Assembly (NCBI RefSeq): GCF_030929595.1
Contig: NZ_JAVFVR010000010.1
Span: 62,001-126,000, forward strand
DNA from: Flavobacterium sp. LHD-85
GTDB taxonomy: Bacteria > Bacteroidota > Bacteroidia > Flavobacteriales > Flavobacteriaceae
Reading direction: 5' to 3'
Length of the DNA: 64,000 nucleotides
A program made the position numbers and the translations under genes. The notes beneath the pieces were generated by a model. It saw only the letters and a list, made by a program, of their open reading frames with translations, searched no databases and was not told the origin of the DNA. Below are positions 46,127 to 56,209 of the stretch, in pieces (within the stretch, counting starts at the first letter, position 1; the number at the start of each line of letters is the position of its first letter).

Positions 46127-47584
46127 TTAAAATTTGTCCCAAAAAATCTTCGTTGTCATTAAATCTCCGCCAATTGCTGTTGAAGCAGCTTCATAATTAG
46201 CTGTATTCAGCGTTTTATCAGATGTGGAATAAATATTTCTAACAGGAACTTTACCATCAGCTTCTTGAACCGCTGTTGGAGGCGCCATCAAAATTGGATA
46301 ATCTAATCTTCTGTATTCTGTCCATGCTTCAAAACCACGATTGTAGTACGCGATCCAAAGCTGGTACGCAATTTTTTGTTTATCGGTTCCTACTGCAGTA
46401 GCAAAAGCAACATCAGGGCGTGCTAAGTAAGTCTGAATATCTGCGTTTGCAACTCCCCAAAATTTCATGCTTGCTTCTATTCCTTTTGTATAATACGCAG
46501 CCGCGTCGGCACCAACATTAAAACCTCGGCTTGCCGCTTCTGCCAATAAAAAGCAAGTTTCGGTATAATCGAATATAACTCCTGGATTTGTTTTTTCTCT
46601 CAATCTTTCGCCAGTACTTGTATAATTGGCGTAAGTAACCTGTTGTGCGTAAGGCGCTCCTTTATATTCACCATTTATTTTTGATTCCGGATCGAAGAAA
46701 AAATCGCGTCTCGGATCTTCTTTTCCGTTTAACTCATTAACAAAAATTTCCGCAATGTTGATTTGATTCTCACTTACTAAACTATTGTATAGCGGATTCA
46801 TATCTACATTTGAAGAAAAATACTGAAACAATGCCGTATCTGCTTCTTTATTCATAACTCCTGAATTAAAAGCACTTTCTACCATAGCTTTTGCTTTCAC
46901 AGCATCAACATCTGCAAGATGCAATCCCATTTTCAGTTTTACGCTATTGGCTAAAGTTTTCCATTTTGCCACATTTCCATGAAAAATTAAATCAGCATTT
47001 CCAAAACTTCCATTTTCATCATTCAAAGCTGCAATGGCAACATCTAGACGAGCAGCCAAATCAAAATAGATGGTTTTAGCATCATCATATTTAGGAAGCG
47101 GGAATTTTTTAATATCCAAAGCTTCAGAATAGGCTACATTCCCAAATAAATCAACTAGAGTTTGATAAGCCATTATAATCTGAACTTCTAAAATAGCAAG
47201 CTGATTTTTCTTCACAGCTTCCTCAACAGGCCCTAGTACTTTTGTATTTTGAATCTCTTTTTGTGCATTAGTCAAATCTTGCAATACATCTCTGTACAAT
47301 GTTACAGCATGTGAACTTCCTAAGTTTCTTTTTGCTTGATTATAATTGGCCTCATCTGTATAAGTTGCCGTTGACCAATGCTGTGCATAGGCTCTGAAAT
47401 TATTTGAATTTACTGAAGCATTTGTTAGAAAGTAAGCATAATTCACCTGCGCATTGGTCATCAATGCGCTTGGTAGGGCAGTTTCATAAGCTTTTTCATT
47501 TTTGTTCATGTCATCTAAGTTATCACATGACACCACTGCACATAAAACAGCTCCTGCAAAAAATATTGTTTTTATAATTCTCAT
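46127..47584 (-). CDS. susD: SusD/RagB-family nutrient-binding lipoprotein
   Basis: 485 residues, lipoprotein signal with lipobox VVSC (Cys20). Helical SusD-like_2 type protein (YQTLVDLFGNVAYSEALDI is typical). It lies 12 bp downstream of susC and forms its lid. Ligand is unknown, but the neighbouring peptidases and hydroxyproline genes point to peptides, as for RagB of Porphyromonas. Confidence 0.9.
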   Translation of the reverse strand: MRIIKTIFFAGAVLCAVVSCDNLDDMNKNEKAYETALPSALMTNAQVNYAYFLTNASVNSNNFRAYAQHWSTATYTDEANYNQAKRNLGSSHAVTLYRDVLQDLTNAQKEIQNTKVLGPVEEAVKKNQLAILEVQIIMAYQTLVDLFGNVAYSEALDIKKFPLPKYDDAKTIYFDLAARLDVAIAALNDENGSFGNADLIFHGNVAKWKTLANSVKLKMGLHLADVDAVKAKAMVESAFNSGVMNKEADTALFQYFSSNVDMNPLYNSLVSENQINIAEIFVNELNGKEDPRRDFFFDPESKINGEYKGAPYAQQVTYANYTSTGERLREKTNPGVIFDYTETCFLLAEAASRGFNVGADAAAYYTKGIEASMKFWGVANADIQTYLARPDVAFATAVGTDKQKIAYQLWIAYYNRGFEAWTEYRRLDYPILMAPPTAVQEADGKVPVRNIYSTSDKTLNTANYEAASTAIGGDLMTTKIFWDKF

Positions 47585-47596
47585 GTCTTTATTTTT

Positions 47597-50500
47597 TTAG
47601 AATTGAACTTTCATGGTAAAACTGTACTCTTTTGTTGTTGGCAATACTCCAGTTTGAAAGCCCTGTAAATTACCCGAAGACGCTCCTGCTTCAGGATCTG
47701 CATAAGGCAGGTTTTTATGAATAATCCATAAATTGCTTCCGTTTACCGCAAAGACCATGTTGCTGATAAACGTGTTTTCTATAAATCTTTTTGGCAGTTT
47801 ATAGCTCAATCCAACTTCACGCAGTTTTACATATGATGCATCATAAACATATTCCTGCTGAGGCATAGCATTGTAAAAAAAGTATCCGTCTGTTCCAGTT
47901 ACACTTGCTGTTACATCATTTGGTGTACCATCTTGTTTTACACCATCTAACAATATTCCACCACCATCTGCAACTGGCTCACGCTGAGGAACTCCATTGT
48001 GATTTTTACTCACTGTACTTTCGTAAATTCCTGTCGCATGTCCGTATTGCTGATCTAGAGAATACACATCTCCGCCTTTTTTAACATCAATCAAGAAATT
48101 GAAAGAAATGTTTTTATATGTCAAAACGTTATTAAATCCACCAATCCAATCTGGAGCTACGTTACCAATTACAGTTCCTGCGGTTTGCAAGTATCTTCCG
48201 TTTGAACGAATTACTTTTTCTCCGTTTAAATAAGTATATCCCGAACCCACTAACTGCCCTACTGGCTTACCTACTTCTGCCACATAATTTACTCCTTGGA
48301 ATGATCCTAATGAAATCTGACTTGCTCCTCCTAAAGAGATTACTTCATTTTTATTGGTTGACCAGTTCACTGTAGCTTGCCATGAAAAATCTTTTGTTTT
48401 TATTGGAGTTGCATTTACAGTTACCTCAAATCCTTTGTTCTGAACATCTCCAGCATTGATCCATGCTCTTGTATATCCCGTCTGTGTTGGAGTTTCTATA
48501 GAAAGAATCTGATTTGTTGTATTGGTTTTGTAGTAAGAGAAATCAACTCCCAATCTGTTTTTGAAAAACTTAAGTTCAAGACCAGCCTCTACTCCTTTTG
48601 TCAACTCACTTTTCAAATCAGAATTACTTTTATCATTGTCCGTAGAAAAGCGAACTCCACCAGGTCCAAAGTTGAAATTTTTAGGATAAAGTGTAGACGT
48701 TACCGCAAATGGCGCATCGTTTCCTGTTTCAGCATAATTAAGACGCAGTTTTCCAAATGACAGCCAATCAGCTTTTATATGATTGCTAAAAATATAAGTC
48801 CCCGTAATTGATGGATACGAATAGGTATTATTATCTTTTGGCAAAGTAGATGATTGATCTACTCTATAAGTTCCTTCAAGGAAATAGGTGTCAAGAAAAT
48901 TAAAACTCGCCATTCCGTAAACACTATTTGTACCTAGAGTTATTTGTTGTTCTTCCGGGCTTGTAATGCCATCAATTGAATTAGTCAAAGCATAAATTCC
49001 CGGAACAACCAATCCTCCATTTGTTAATGCATAAATAGAATTGTTAACCGAACGTCTTGAGTTTCCTCCCAACATACCATTAAAACTGATTCCATCAGTA
49101 ATAGCCGTTTTAAAATTCAACACTAAATCCAAATTGATTTCACGGAAGTTTTTATCAAATCTAGAATATTGACCAAGACCATTTGGCGTTCTTTTAGAAC
49201 CCACAGCAATACGTTCTTCCTGTAATTGATGATAAAAATCTACAGCACCACGCCCCATAATGTCAAACCAATTGGTAACTTCTGTTTTCACCACTACATT
49301 ACCAAAGAAACGATCTCTTTTTAATGAGTTGTAATTATTATAGCGCTGGAAATATGGGTTATCATGAAACTGTACTCTTAAATCGGTTGGACCGTACACA
49401 TTCCAAGTGGTATTTTTACCTGTTAATTCGTAAGCATCTTTTAAATCTTGAAAATCGGCATTAGTTGTATACCATTGTCTAACACTGCTTAAATAGTTAT
49501 TTCCACCATCTCCATAACCTGTTTCATTCATTCCAATGGCATCAGATGTCAAATAGTTTGCCGATGTAGAAATTCTTGTTTTTGGTGTAACTTTATAACT
49601 TCCAGAAAAGTTGAAATTATCTTTTCTGTTATTGCTATTAGGAAGGATTGCTTGCTGCTGATTGTAATTGGTATAACCAAATCTAAAATCTCCCTGATCA
49701 TTTGCAGCTGAAAAAGAGATGCTATTAATATACGTTAAACTGTTTTGATAAAAACTGTTAGGATCATTTTTTACAGCTGTATATGGAGTTGCCTTACCGT
49801 AAGTTGGCAATTCTGGATAAAACGAATTCCAGTTATAAACTAACAATGAAGGATCAAATTTTGGCCCCCAAGCCGCATCGTCAGTAGCTGTATAAGGATG
49901 AACTCCACTTCCTAAATCAACTGTACCATAAAAATCACCATATCCTCCGCCGTATTGTTTTTGATACTCTGGCAAAGTCTTTTTGTCTACTACTCCAATA
50001 TTAACTCCTGAACTAAAATCAAATCCTAATCCGCCTTTAGTTTTGCTTCCTTTTTTTAGCGTCACGATAATAACCCCGTTTGAAGCTCTTGATCCGTACA
50101 ATGCTGTAGCCGCCGCGCCTTTTAAAACGTTCATGGTTTCAATATCGTCCGGATTAATATCAGAAGCGGCATTTCCGTAATCGTAACCGCCTTTGTTTCC
50201 TCCAGATTTTTGATCTGCTGTATTGGTATTGTCATTATTCAATATAATTCCATCAACAACCCATAATGCCTGATTATTTCCCGTTAACGAACTAGTACCA
50301 CGAATTACAACATTGGTAGAACCTCCAATATTATTATTTCTTCTAATTTCTACACCGGCAATTTTTCCTGAAATATTATTCGAAACGTTACCTGTATTTA
50401 TCTTTGTAAGCTGATCTCCATTTATTTCTTGTGTTGCATAACCAAGAGATTTTTTCTCTCTTTTAAGTCCCAATGCTGTAACTACGATTTCTTGCAATTG

Positions 50501-50803
50501 TGTAGATCCTGCGGTCATTTTTACGTTTATGCTGTTGCCGCGTGCTGGAATTTCTTTAGTCTGCATTCCAATAAAGCTAAACACAAGAACCGCATTTGCA
50601 TCAGCTTTTATTGAATATTTCCCATCAAAATCAGTCTGAGAACCTGTTTGAGTTCCTTTTACCAGTATCCCAACACCTGGCAACGGAACCCCATTCTCAT
50701 CTGAAACAATTCCTGACACCACCCGATCTTGGGCAAAAGTCAGTTTAGTCAACAGTACAAAAAAGAGCACTGCAATTTTTCTAAAATTAATCTTCAATTT
50801 CAT
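47597..50803 (-). CDS. susC: SusC/RagA-family TonB-linked outer-membrane transporter
   Basis: 1068 residues. Signal peptide (about 1-24), CarboxypepD_reg-like domain (about 26-108), TonB-box-like and SusC plug (EIVVTALGLKREKKSLGYAT, then VRNNNIGG-like and VWVVDGI-like stretches), and a 22-strand barrel ending MKVQF. With SusD it would import large oligomers. Its promoter has three TATATTACC repeats. Cargo is inferred to be peptides from context. Confidence 0.92.
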   Translation of the reverse strand: MKLKINFRKIAVLFFVLLTKLTFAQDRVVSGIVSDENGVPLPGVGILVKGTQTGSQTDFDGKYSIKADANAVLVFSFIGMQTKEIPARGNSINVKMTAGSTQLQEIVVTALGLKREKKSLGYATQEINGDQLTKINTGNVSNNISGKIAGVEIRRNNNIGGSTNVVIRGTSSLTGNNQALWVVDGIILNNDNTNTADQKSGGNKGGYDYGNAASDINPDDIETMNVLKGAAATALYGSRASNGVIIVTLKKGSKTKGGLGFDFSSGVNIGVVDKKTLPEYQKQYGGGYGDFYGTVDLGSGVHPYTATDDAAWGPKFDPSLLVYNWNSFYPELPTYGKATPYTAVKNDPNSFYQNSLTYINSISFSAANDQGDFRFGYTNYNQQQAILPNSNNRKDNFNFSGSYKVTPKTRISTSANYLTSDAIGMNETGYGDGGNNYLSSVRQWYTTNADFQDLKDAYELTGKNTTWNVYGPTDLRVQFHDNPYFQRYNNYNSLKRDRFFGNVVVKTEVTNWFDIMGRGAVDFYHQLQEERIAVGSKRTPNGLGQYSRFDKNFREINLDLVLNFKTAITDGISFNGMLGGNSRRSVNNSIYALTNGGLVVPGIYALTNSIDGITSPEEQQITLGTNSVYGMASFNFLDTYFLEGTYRVDQSSTLPKDNNTYSYPSITGTYIFSNHIKADWLSFGKLRLNYAETGNDAPFAVTSTLYPKNFNFGPGGVRFSTDNDKSNSDLKSELTKGVEAGLELKFFKNRLGVDFSYYKTNTTNQILSIETPTQTGYTRAWINAGDVQNKGFEVTVNATPIKTKDFSWQATVNWSTNKNEVISLGGASQISLGSFQGVNYVAEVGKPVGQLVGSGYTYLNGEKVIRSNGRYLQTAGTVIGNVAPDWIGGFNNVLTYKNISFNFLIDVKKGGDVYSLDQQYGHATGIYESTVSKNHNGVPQREPVADGGGILLDGVKQDGTPNDVTASVTGTDGYFFYNAMPQQEYVYDASYVKLREVGLSYKLPKRFIENTFISNMVFAVNGSNLWIIHKNLPYADPEAGASSGNLQGFQTGVLPTTKEYSFTMKVQF

Positions 50804-50827
50804 AAAATGGTTTTATAATTAATGTGG

Positions 50828-50934
50828 CAAATATTTTGCTTTTTAGATAATTTTTCTGATAATATATTACCGAAAAACCTGCTTATATTACCCTATAAAT
50901 GTCAATTTCGCAATTACACATTTACTATATTACC
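50828..50934 (-). promoter_or_regulatory. susC promoter with three phased nonamer repeats
   Basis: Exact plus-strand TATATTACC at 50863-50871, 50884-50892 and 50926-50934; the spacings are 21 and 42 bp, i.e. helical phase. A -7-like box AATATTTG lies at 50835-50828 (minus strand), 27 bp from the proximal copy. Three exact nonamers in 72 bp cannot easily be chance. Confidence 0.68.
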
Positions 50935-50993
50935 ATTTAGAAAAAAAATTAAAAATCAAACACTTAACTTAAAACCAAAAGAAATGAATACAT

Positions 50994-51037
50994 AAAAAAA
51001 GGAGAACTTCAATTAGATGAAATTCTCCTTTTTTTTA
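50994..51037 (-). terminator. terminator of the hydroxyproline/peptidase operon
   Basis: GGAGAA (51001-51006) / TTCTCC (51023-51028), extended by A7/T8 flanks, between the S9 gene end and the susC promoter. The A7/T8 pairing lengthens the stem. Confidence 0.7.
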
Positions 51038-51052
51038 TAATATGTAGTTTTT

Positions 51053-53209
51053 TTATTTTGCTCCTGGCGGGCAATTTTTTTCAATAAATCTGATAAAAGT
51101 ATCTGTCAGATGTTTTTCTGTTCCTTCTCCTTCATCAATGCTATGAGAACGATTTGGGTAAATCATTAAATCAAACATTTTATCGTATTTGATCAATTCA
51201 TTAATTAAAACTTCTGCATTTTTATAATGCACGTTATCATCGCCCGTTCCGTGAATATACAGCAAATTTCCTTTCAGATTTTTAGCATGCGTTACAGGAG
51301 AAGCTTTAATATAAGCTGCCTGATTTTCGTCTGGCAATCCCATATAGCGTTCTGTATAAATATTATCATAGAAATGCTGATCTGTTACTGCTGCAATTGC
51401 AATTCCTGTTTTATAGATTTCTGGATACTGAAACATTAAGTTTAAAGTTACAGCTCCACCTCCGCTCCAGCCATGAATTGCTACACGGTCAGAATCGATG
51501 AAGTTCCACTTTAAAACTTCTTTGGCTGCCATTGCCTGGTCGCGCGTATTGATGATTCCGATATTTTTATATATTGATTTTCTCCATTGTGTCCCTTTCA
51601 TTACCGGAGTTCCTCTATTATCCATGGCAATTCCGATATAGCCTTTTGGAATCAATTCAGCGATAAAACCATTAAAATATGGTCTGTCATTGGCCACTGA
51701 AGCCATTGGCTCTCCGTAAACAAAAAAGAAAACTGGATATTTTTTTGAAGGATCAAAGTCCAATGGTTTTGCCATTACACCATCAATCTCTACTCCATCT
51801 TCTGTTTTTACTTTAAACTTCTCCATCGAATAATTTCGTCTTGGAGCTGCAAAAACGTCTGCTTCTTTTGGATAAATCTTTTGATGACCAGACAAAGCAA
51901 TCAACCTCTGATTATTATCTCTAGAAATACTAGAATTGGTATGTCTTGCATAAGCTGCATCTGTAGAAAAAACATATCTATTTGTGCCGTCAAAAATTGC
52001 TGGAGTTATTCTTTTTGTCTTTTTCGAACTTAAATTTGTTTCATACAAATAACGCTGAGTAGCATCGTCTGGACTTGCAATAAAATATATTGTTTTTGTT
52101 TTTTCATTATAGGCTTTAAAATAAGCATCAAAATTAGTTTTGGTGATTAGCTCTTTTGATTTTCCGTCAAGGCTTATTTTATAAACATGCATCCATCCGT
52201 CTGCGTCAGAACTCCATAAAAAGGCTTTTCCGTTGTCTACAAACTGGCAAGGAAAAACATCATATTCACCAGCAGAAGTATCAAACACGTCAATCCATGC
52301 TTTTGATTCTTCTTTATAAATCACTCTTGCCGCACCCGATTTCGCATTGCAATCGTACATCGTAACCTGATTCTGGTTTCGATTTAACTGAACCACCATG
52401 ATAGACTCATTGCTAAGCCATTTCATTCGAACCAAATAATTATTATCCGGTTCACCAGGAATATTTAACCAATTGGTTTGAAGAGAATCAATATTTACTA
52501 CTCCAATTTTTACAGAAGAAGGTTTATCTCCTGCTTTTGGATATTCTACTGGAATAATTGTCGGATACAACGAATCTGTATTATTGATCATGAAATGGAA
52601 TTTGGTAGAAGTTGCATCTACTCTCCAAAAAGCAATGCTCTTTCCGTCTGCACTCCATCTAAATCCATCACGCGCAGCCAGTTCTTCTTCATAAACCCAA
52701 TCAAAAGTTCCATTAATAATTTTATCTGTTCCGTCAGTTGTTAGAGGCGTAATTTTTCCAGAATTCAGATTTTCAACATAAATATTGTGTTTTGAAACAT
52801 AGGCAACATTTTCATTATCGCTCGAAAATTTTGCAAACATTAAAGATGATGCATCTAAGTTTTTACCTAATTGTTTTCCCTTTCCTGTAGCCAAATCAAA
52901 ATACCAATAATCGCCTCTGGTATTGTCTCTCCATACTTTCTTAGAATTTGTATAGACTAATACTTTTGTTTTTGAATCGTTCCAAACCAATTGTTCGATT
53001 TCGCCTGTAAATCCAGCAGTTGCTAATTGCGCTTTTGATAAAATAGTGTTTTGTTTGTCCAGTTTATCGACATCATAAACGACTACATTATTGTCTTGAT
53101 TCACCCAAAAAGAATGAGAATTTGGTAACCAATTTAGATTGTTAATATCGATCTTCTGTGCGAAAACAGAGGTGCATATAAACAGTACCAACAACAAATA
53201 TTTTCTCAT
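51053..53209 (-). CDS. S9-family dipeptidyl-peptidase IV-like protease
   Basis: 718 residues, signal peptide (about 1-17, ending SVFAQ), so periplasmic. An N-terminal beta-propeller (about 20-480, with the EE helix motif WVYEEELAARDGFRW) and a C-terminal hydrolase with Ser in GWSGGGAVT (near 581), Asp in GTGDDNVH and His in NRSHSIDEG (near 690). Removes X-Pro (or X-Hyp) dipeptides. One base separates it from the M24B gene upstream; last gene of the operon. Confidence 0.9.
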   Translation of the reverse strand: MRKYLLLVLFICTSVFAQKIDINNLNWLPNSHSFWVNQDNNVVVYDVDKLDKQNTILSKAQLATAGFTGEIEQLVWNDSKTKVLVYTNSKKVWRDNTRGDYWYFDLATGKGKQLGKNLDASSLMFAKFSSDNENVAYVSKHNIYVENLNSGKITPLTTDGTDKIINGTFDWVYEEELAARDGFRWSADGKSIAFWRVDATSTKFHFMINNTDSLYPTIIPVEYPKAGDKPSSVKIGVVNIDSLQTNWLNIPGEPDNNYLVRMKWLSNESIMVVQLNRNQNQVTMYDCNAKSGAARVIYKEESKAWIDVFDTSAGEYDVFPCQFVDNGKAFLWSSDADGWMHVYKISLDGKSKELITKTNFDAYFKAYNEKTKTIYFIASPDDATQRYLYETNLSSKKTKRITPAIFDGTNRYVFSTDAAYARHTNSSISRDNNQRLIALSGHQKIYPKEADVFAAPRRNYSMEKFKVKTEDGVEIDGVMAKPLDFDPSKKYPVFFFVYGEPMASVANDRPYFNGFIAELIPKGYIGIAMDNRGTPVMKGTQWRKSIYKNIGIINTRDQAMAAKEVLKWNFIDSDRVAIHGWSGGGAVTLNLMFQYPEIYKTGIAIAAVTDQHFYDNIYTERYMGLPDENQAAYIKASPVTHAKNLKGNLLYIHGTGDDNVHYKNAEVLINELIKYDKMFDLMIYPNRSHSIDEGEGTEKHLTDTFIRFIEKNCPPGAK

Positions 53210-53210
53210 C

Positions 53211-54512
53211 TTATCCTTTTTTATTTTTAATTAAATTTTCAATTTCGCCGATTTCAATAGGCAAGGCTTCACTCAGATTGATATTTCCATTTTCTGTTAT
53301 CAAATAATCATTTTCCAAACGGCATCCTATTCCTTCTTCTCTAATGTAAATTCCAGGTTCGCAAGTAAGCACCATTCCCATTTCAAAAGGTCTTGAATAC
53401 AAACCAACATCGTGAACATCAAGTCCTAAATGATGCGCAGTTCCATGCATGAAATATTTCTTGTAAGCTGGTTTTTCTAAATCTTGCGCTTTAATTTCTT
53501 CTTCTGTAATCAACCCTAACTTTACCAATTCAGCTTCAATTAACTTTGCCATTTGAAGTTCATAATCTTTTGATAAAACTCCAGGTTTTAGCAATTTTGA
53601 ACCTTCTTTTAGACAATGCAAAACAGATTCATAAACCTCTTTTTGCCTCGGACTGAAAGTTCCGTTAACCGGAATACATCTTGTGGTATCTGAATTATAG
53701 TTGGCATAACAGCTTCCAAAATCTAGCAAAACCATTTCATTCTCTCTGCAAATATCATCATTGGTATTATAATGCAATGAGCATGCATTTACGCCAGATG
53801 CAACAATTGATCTAAATGCTTGTCTCGTTCCACCGTTTTTTACGGTGGCATAAAGCAATTCAGCTTCTAATTCGTATTCTTTTATATTCGGACGTATTGC
53901 GCCTAAAATTCTATGAAAACCTTCAACACTAAGCGCTGTTGCTTTTTTGATTAAATCAACCTCTTCGTTTGATTTAATTGGACGCAACTCACGCGTTATT
54001 TTTGCAGCACGTTCGTATTGATGCAATGGATATTTTTCTTTGCACCATTTAATCATTCGGTCTTGTCTGGTTTCTATTTCAGAAGTTACCCTTTTGATAT
54101 GCTCATTGTGACCTAAATAGATAATGTCAGCTTCAAAAGCAAAAAGCTGTAAAGTCTTTTCAAATTCATGAAGCCATTTGATATTCTGGATTCCGGAAAT
54201 AGCTGTTGCTTGTTCTTTAGTCAAAAAATTACCATCCCAAAGAAGTGTATGTTCATTTGCTTCTTTTACAAAAAGTATGGCCTTATTTTCTTCTTTAAAC
54301 GCATCTGGAAAAAGCACCAAAATGCTCTCATCTTGATCTATTCCTGACAGATAAAACAAATCATTGTTTTGCGCAAACCCCATAACATCATCAGCGTTAT
54401 TAGGCATTACGTCATTTGAAGTTAAAATAGCCAAACTGTTTGGCTTCATTTTTTCAGTAAATCTTTTTCGGTTTTCTATAAACAAAGAAACCGGAATCGC
54501 ATTGTATCTCAT
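53211..54512 (-). CDS. M24B aminopeptidase P family protein
   Basis: 433 residues, no signal. AMP_N domain (about 1-150) and pita-bread catalytic domain with metal ligands: Asp in VLLDFGSCYANYNSDTTRC (two Asp), His in HGTAHHLGLDVHD, Glu in LTCEPGIY, Glu in GCRLENDYL. It would cleave the bond before proline at the N-terminus of imported peptides. Lies 3 bp after the oxidoreductase gene. Confidence 0.9.
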   Translation of the reverse strand: MRYNAIPVSLFIENRKRFTEKMKPNSLAILTSNDVMPNNADDVMGFAQNNDLFYLSGIDQDESILVLFPDAFKEENKAILFVKEANEHTLLWDGNFLTKEQATAISGIQNIKWLHEFEKTLQLFAFEADIIYLGHNEHIKRVTSEIETRQDRMIKWCKEKYPLHQYERAAKITRELRPIKSNEEVDLIKKATALSVEGFHRILGAIRPNIKEYELEAELLYATVKNGGTRQAFRSIVASGVNACSLHYNTNDDICRENEMVLLDFGSCYANYNSDTTRCIPVNGTFSPRQKEVYESVLHCLKEGSKLLKPGVLSKDYELQMAKLIEAELVKLGLITEEEIKAQDLEKPAYKKYFMHGTAHHLGLDVHDVGLYSRPFEMGMVLTCEPGIYIREEGIGCRLENDYLITENGNINLSEALPIEIGEIENLIKNKKG

Positions 54513-54515
54513 ATT

Positions 54516-55751
54516 TTATATTTGGAATCTGTCAATAGCTACAGAAGTCGGTTTGCCAGAAATAATTTCTGTTATGATTTTTCCTGTTGCCGGTGCGAGA
54601 CTTAATCCCATCATGGCATGTCCTGTTGCTAAGGTCAAATTTACAACTTTTTTGTCTCTGGCAATAATGGGCATTCCAGATGGCGTACAGGGTCTAAACC
54701 CAAACCAAGTGTCTTCTGTTTTTGGCATTTCCACTTTCATATCTGGGTAGAAATCATTAATGCTGCTTATAATTCCTTGAAGCCTGTTTGCATTTATTTT
54801 ATTGTCTTTGGCGTGTGTTATTTCCATAGTTCCTCCAAATCTAATATCATTTGCCATTGGAGTTACGGCCACTTTTCCTTCGCATAAAATAGATGGAATA
54901 CTTGGTTTTTGGGATTTATCTTTTAAAGTAAAACTGTATCCTTTTCCTGGTAAAATAGAAATTGAGATATTTAATTTTTTAGCCAAAAAAGGACTCCAAG
55001 ATCCTGATGCCAAAACCACTTCGTCAGTTCTAAAAAGCCCTTTATCGGTAACAATTTTTTCAATTTTATTTCCTTCTAAAATAAAATCTTTAACGCTGGT
55101 TTGTGAGTGGATTTCGACTTTTAAACGAGATAATTCCTCTTTGATAAAAGCCATAAATTTTTGCGGATACAAATGAGCATCACTTTTATAATGAACTCCT
55201 CCAATTACATTGGTATTGGTTCCTTTTTCTAAAAGTGCCACTTCAGATTTTGAGAGATAATCTACTTCAAGCCCTAGACGTTCTGCTTCTTTTCCTTCGT
55301 GATGCATTTCTTCTCCTACTTTATCACTTTTATAAAGCATTAAAAGCCCTTTTTCTTCATAAAAGAAAGAATTATTCTCTTTCGCAAAATCCTGATATAA
55401 TTCTTTACTTAATAAAGATAGGTCACGTAAAGCAGGCATCGCATTTTCTACATGACGTAAATTGGCATGTTTATAAAACTGCATTCCCCAGTTTATTAAA
55501 TCTTTGCTTAAACGAGGTTTTACATAAAATGGACTACGGCTGTCAAACATCCATTTTATTCCTTGAGCAATCATACCCGGCTGTGCCAGCGGAATAATGT
55601 GCGATGGTACAATCATACCTGCGTTTCCATACGAACAGCCATTGTTCATATCAGATTCATCAAATACGCTCACCTCGTAACCTTCCTTTGCAAGATAATA
55701 GGCAGAACATAAGCCAATAATTCCACCGCCAATAACAGCAACTTTTTTCAT
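54516..55751 (-). CDS. DadA-type FAD-dependent D-amino acid (D-hydroxyproline) dehydrogenase
   Basis: 411 residues. FAD motif VIGGGIIGLCSAYYLAKEG at the N-terminus; DAO fold with a C-terminal GHAMMGLSLAPATGKIITE. By context it oxidises cis-4-hydroxy-D-proline to 1-pyrroline-4-hydroxy-2-carboxylate. Family members act on many D-amino acids, so specificity is inferred from the epimerase and deaminase genes. Separated from the epimerase gene by 458 bp containing repeats. Confidence 0.82.
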   Translation of the reverse strand: MKKVAVIGGGIIGLCSAYYLAKEGYEVSVFDESDMNNGCSYGNAGMIVPSHIIPLAQPGMIAQGIKWMFDSRSPFYVKPRLSKDLINWGMQFYKHANLRHVENAMPALRDLSLLSKELYQDFAKENNSFFYEEKGLLMLYKSDKVGEEMHHEGKEAERLGLEVDYLSKSEVALLEKGTNTNVIGGVHYKSDAHLYPQKFMAFIKEELSRLKVEIHSQTSVKDFILEGNKIEKIVTDKGLFRTDEVVLASGSWSPFLAKKLNISISILPGKGYSFTLKDKSQKPSIPSILCEGKVAVTPMANDIRFGGTMEITHAKDNKINANRLQGIISSINDFYPDMKVEMPKTEDTWFGFRPCTPSGMPIIARDKKVVNLTLATGHAMMGLSLAPATGKIITEIISGKPTSVAIDRFQI

Positions 55752-56209
55752 AAATTTTAATTCGTTAAGAGTTCTTTGAACTACTAATTATATTTTAAAC
55801 CTGTTGGATTAGATTATATGTTTCATTAAGTTAAAAATCAATTGCCTTGGTCTTTGCTTAGCAATAGTTTTCTTGCATCGATTTTTAAACATAGCCCGTG
55901 GTTGAAACCACGGGTATGCAATCAAAAAACAATCTATAGGAACCCATGTTTGAAACCACGGGCTATATCTAAATACTATTTATCCTAAGCTCAAATCTGA
56001 AATCAAAAATCTCTTAACGTAAGACATTGATCTTTAGATAGTGATAATTAAAATTATAAAAGATGGTTTTAGCTTAAACAACAACCATGTTAATTTGGCT
56101 AAAGCCCATCTTATTTACAATTTCTAAAATCCCTTAGTTAAAACTAGGGACTATTTAAAAAACAATAATTTAATTTAACCAACAGCTTAATTATATTATA
56201 ACCTGATTT
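55752..56209. other. intergenic region inside the hydroxyproline operon
   Basis: 458 bp with no gene. It contains an inverted repeat ATAGCCCGTGGTT (55891-55903) / AACCACGGGCTAT (55954-55966), an inner copy of GTTTGAAACCACGGG-type sequence, and a second imperfect one at about 56061-56110 (GATGGTTTTAGC / GGCTAAAGCCCATC). The rest is AT-rich. It could insulate or process the transcript. Confidence 0.6.
55891..55966. repeat. ATAGCCCGTGGTT palindromic element
   Basis: Perfect 13-bp outer arms (55891-55903 and 55954-55966), each continuing into TGAAACCACGGG-type sequence. This is a widespread kind of intergenic repeat in Bacteroidota. Confidence 0.75.
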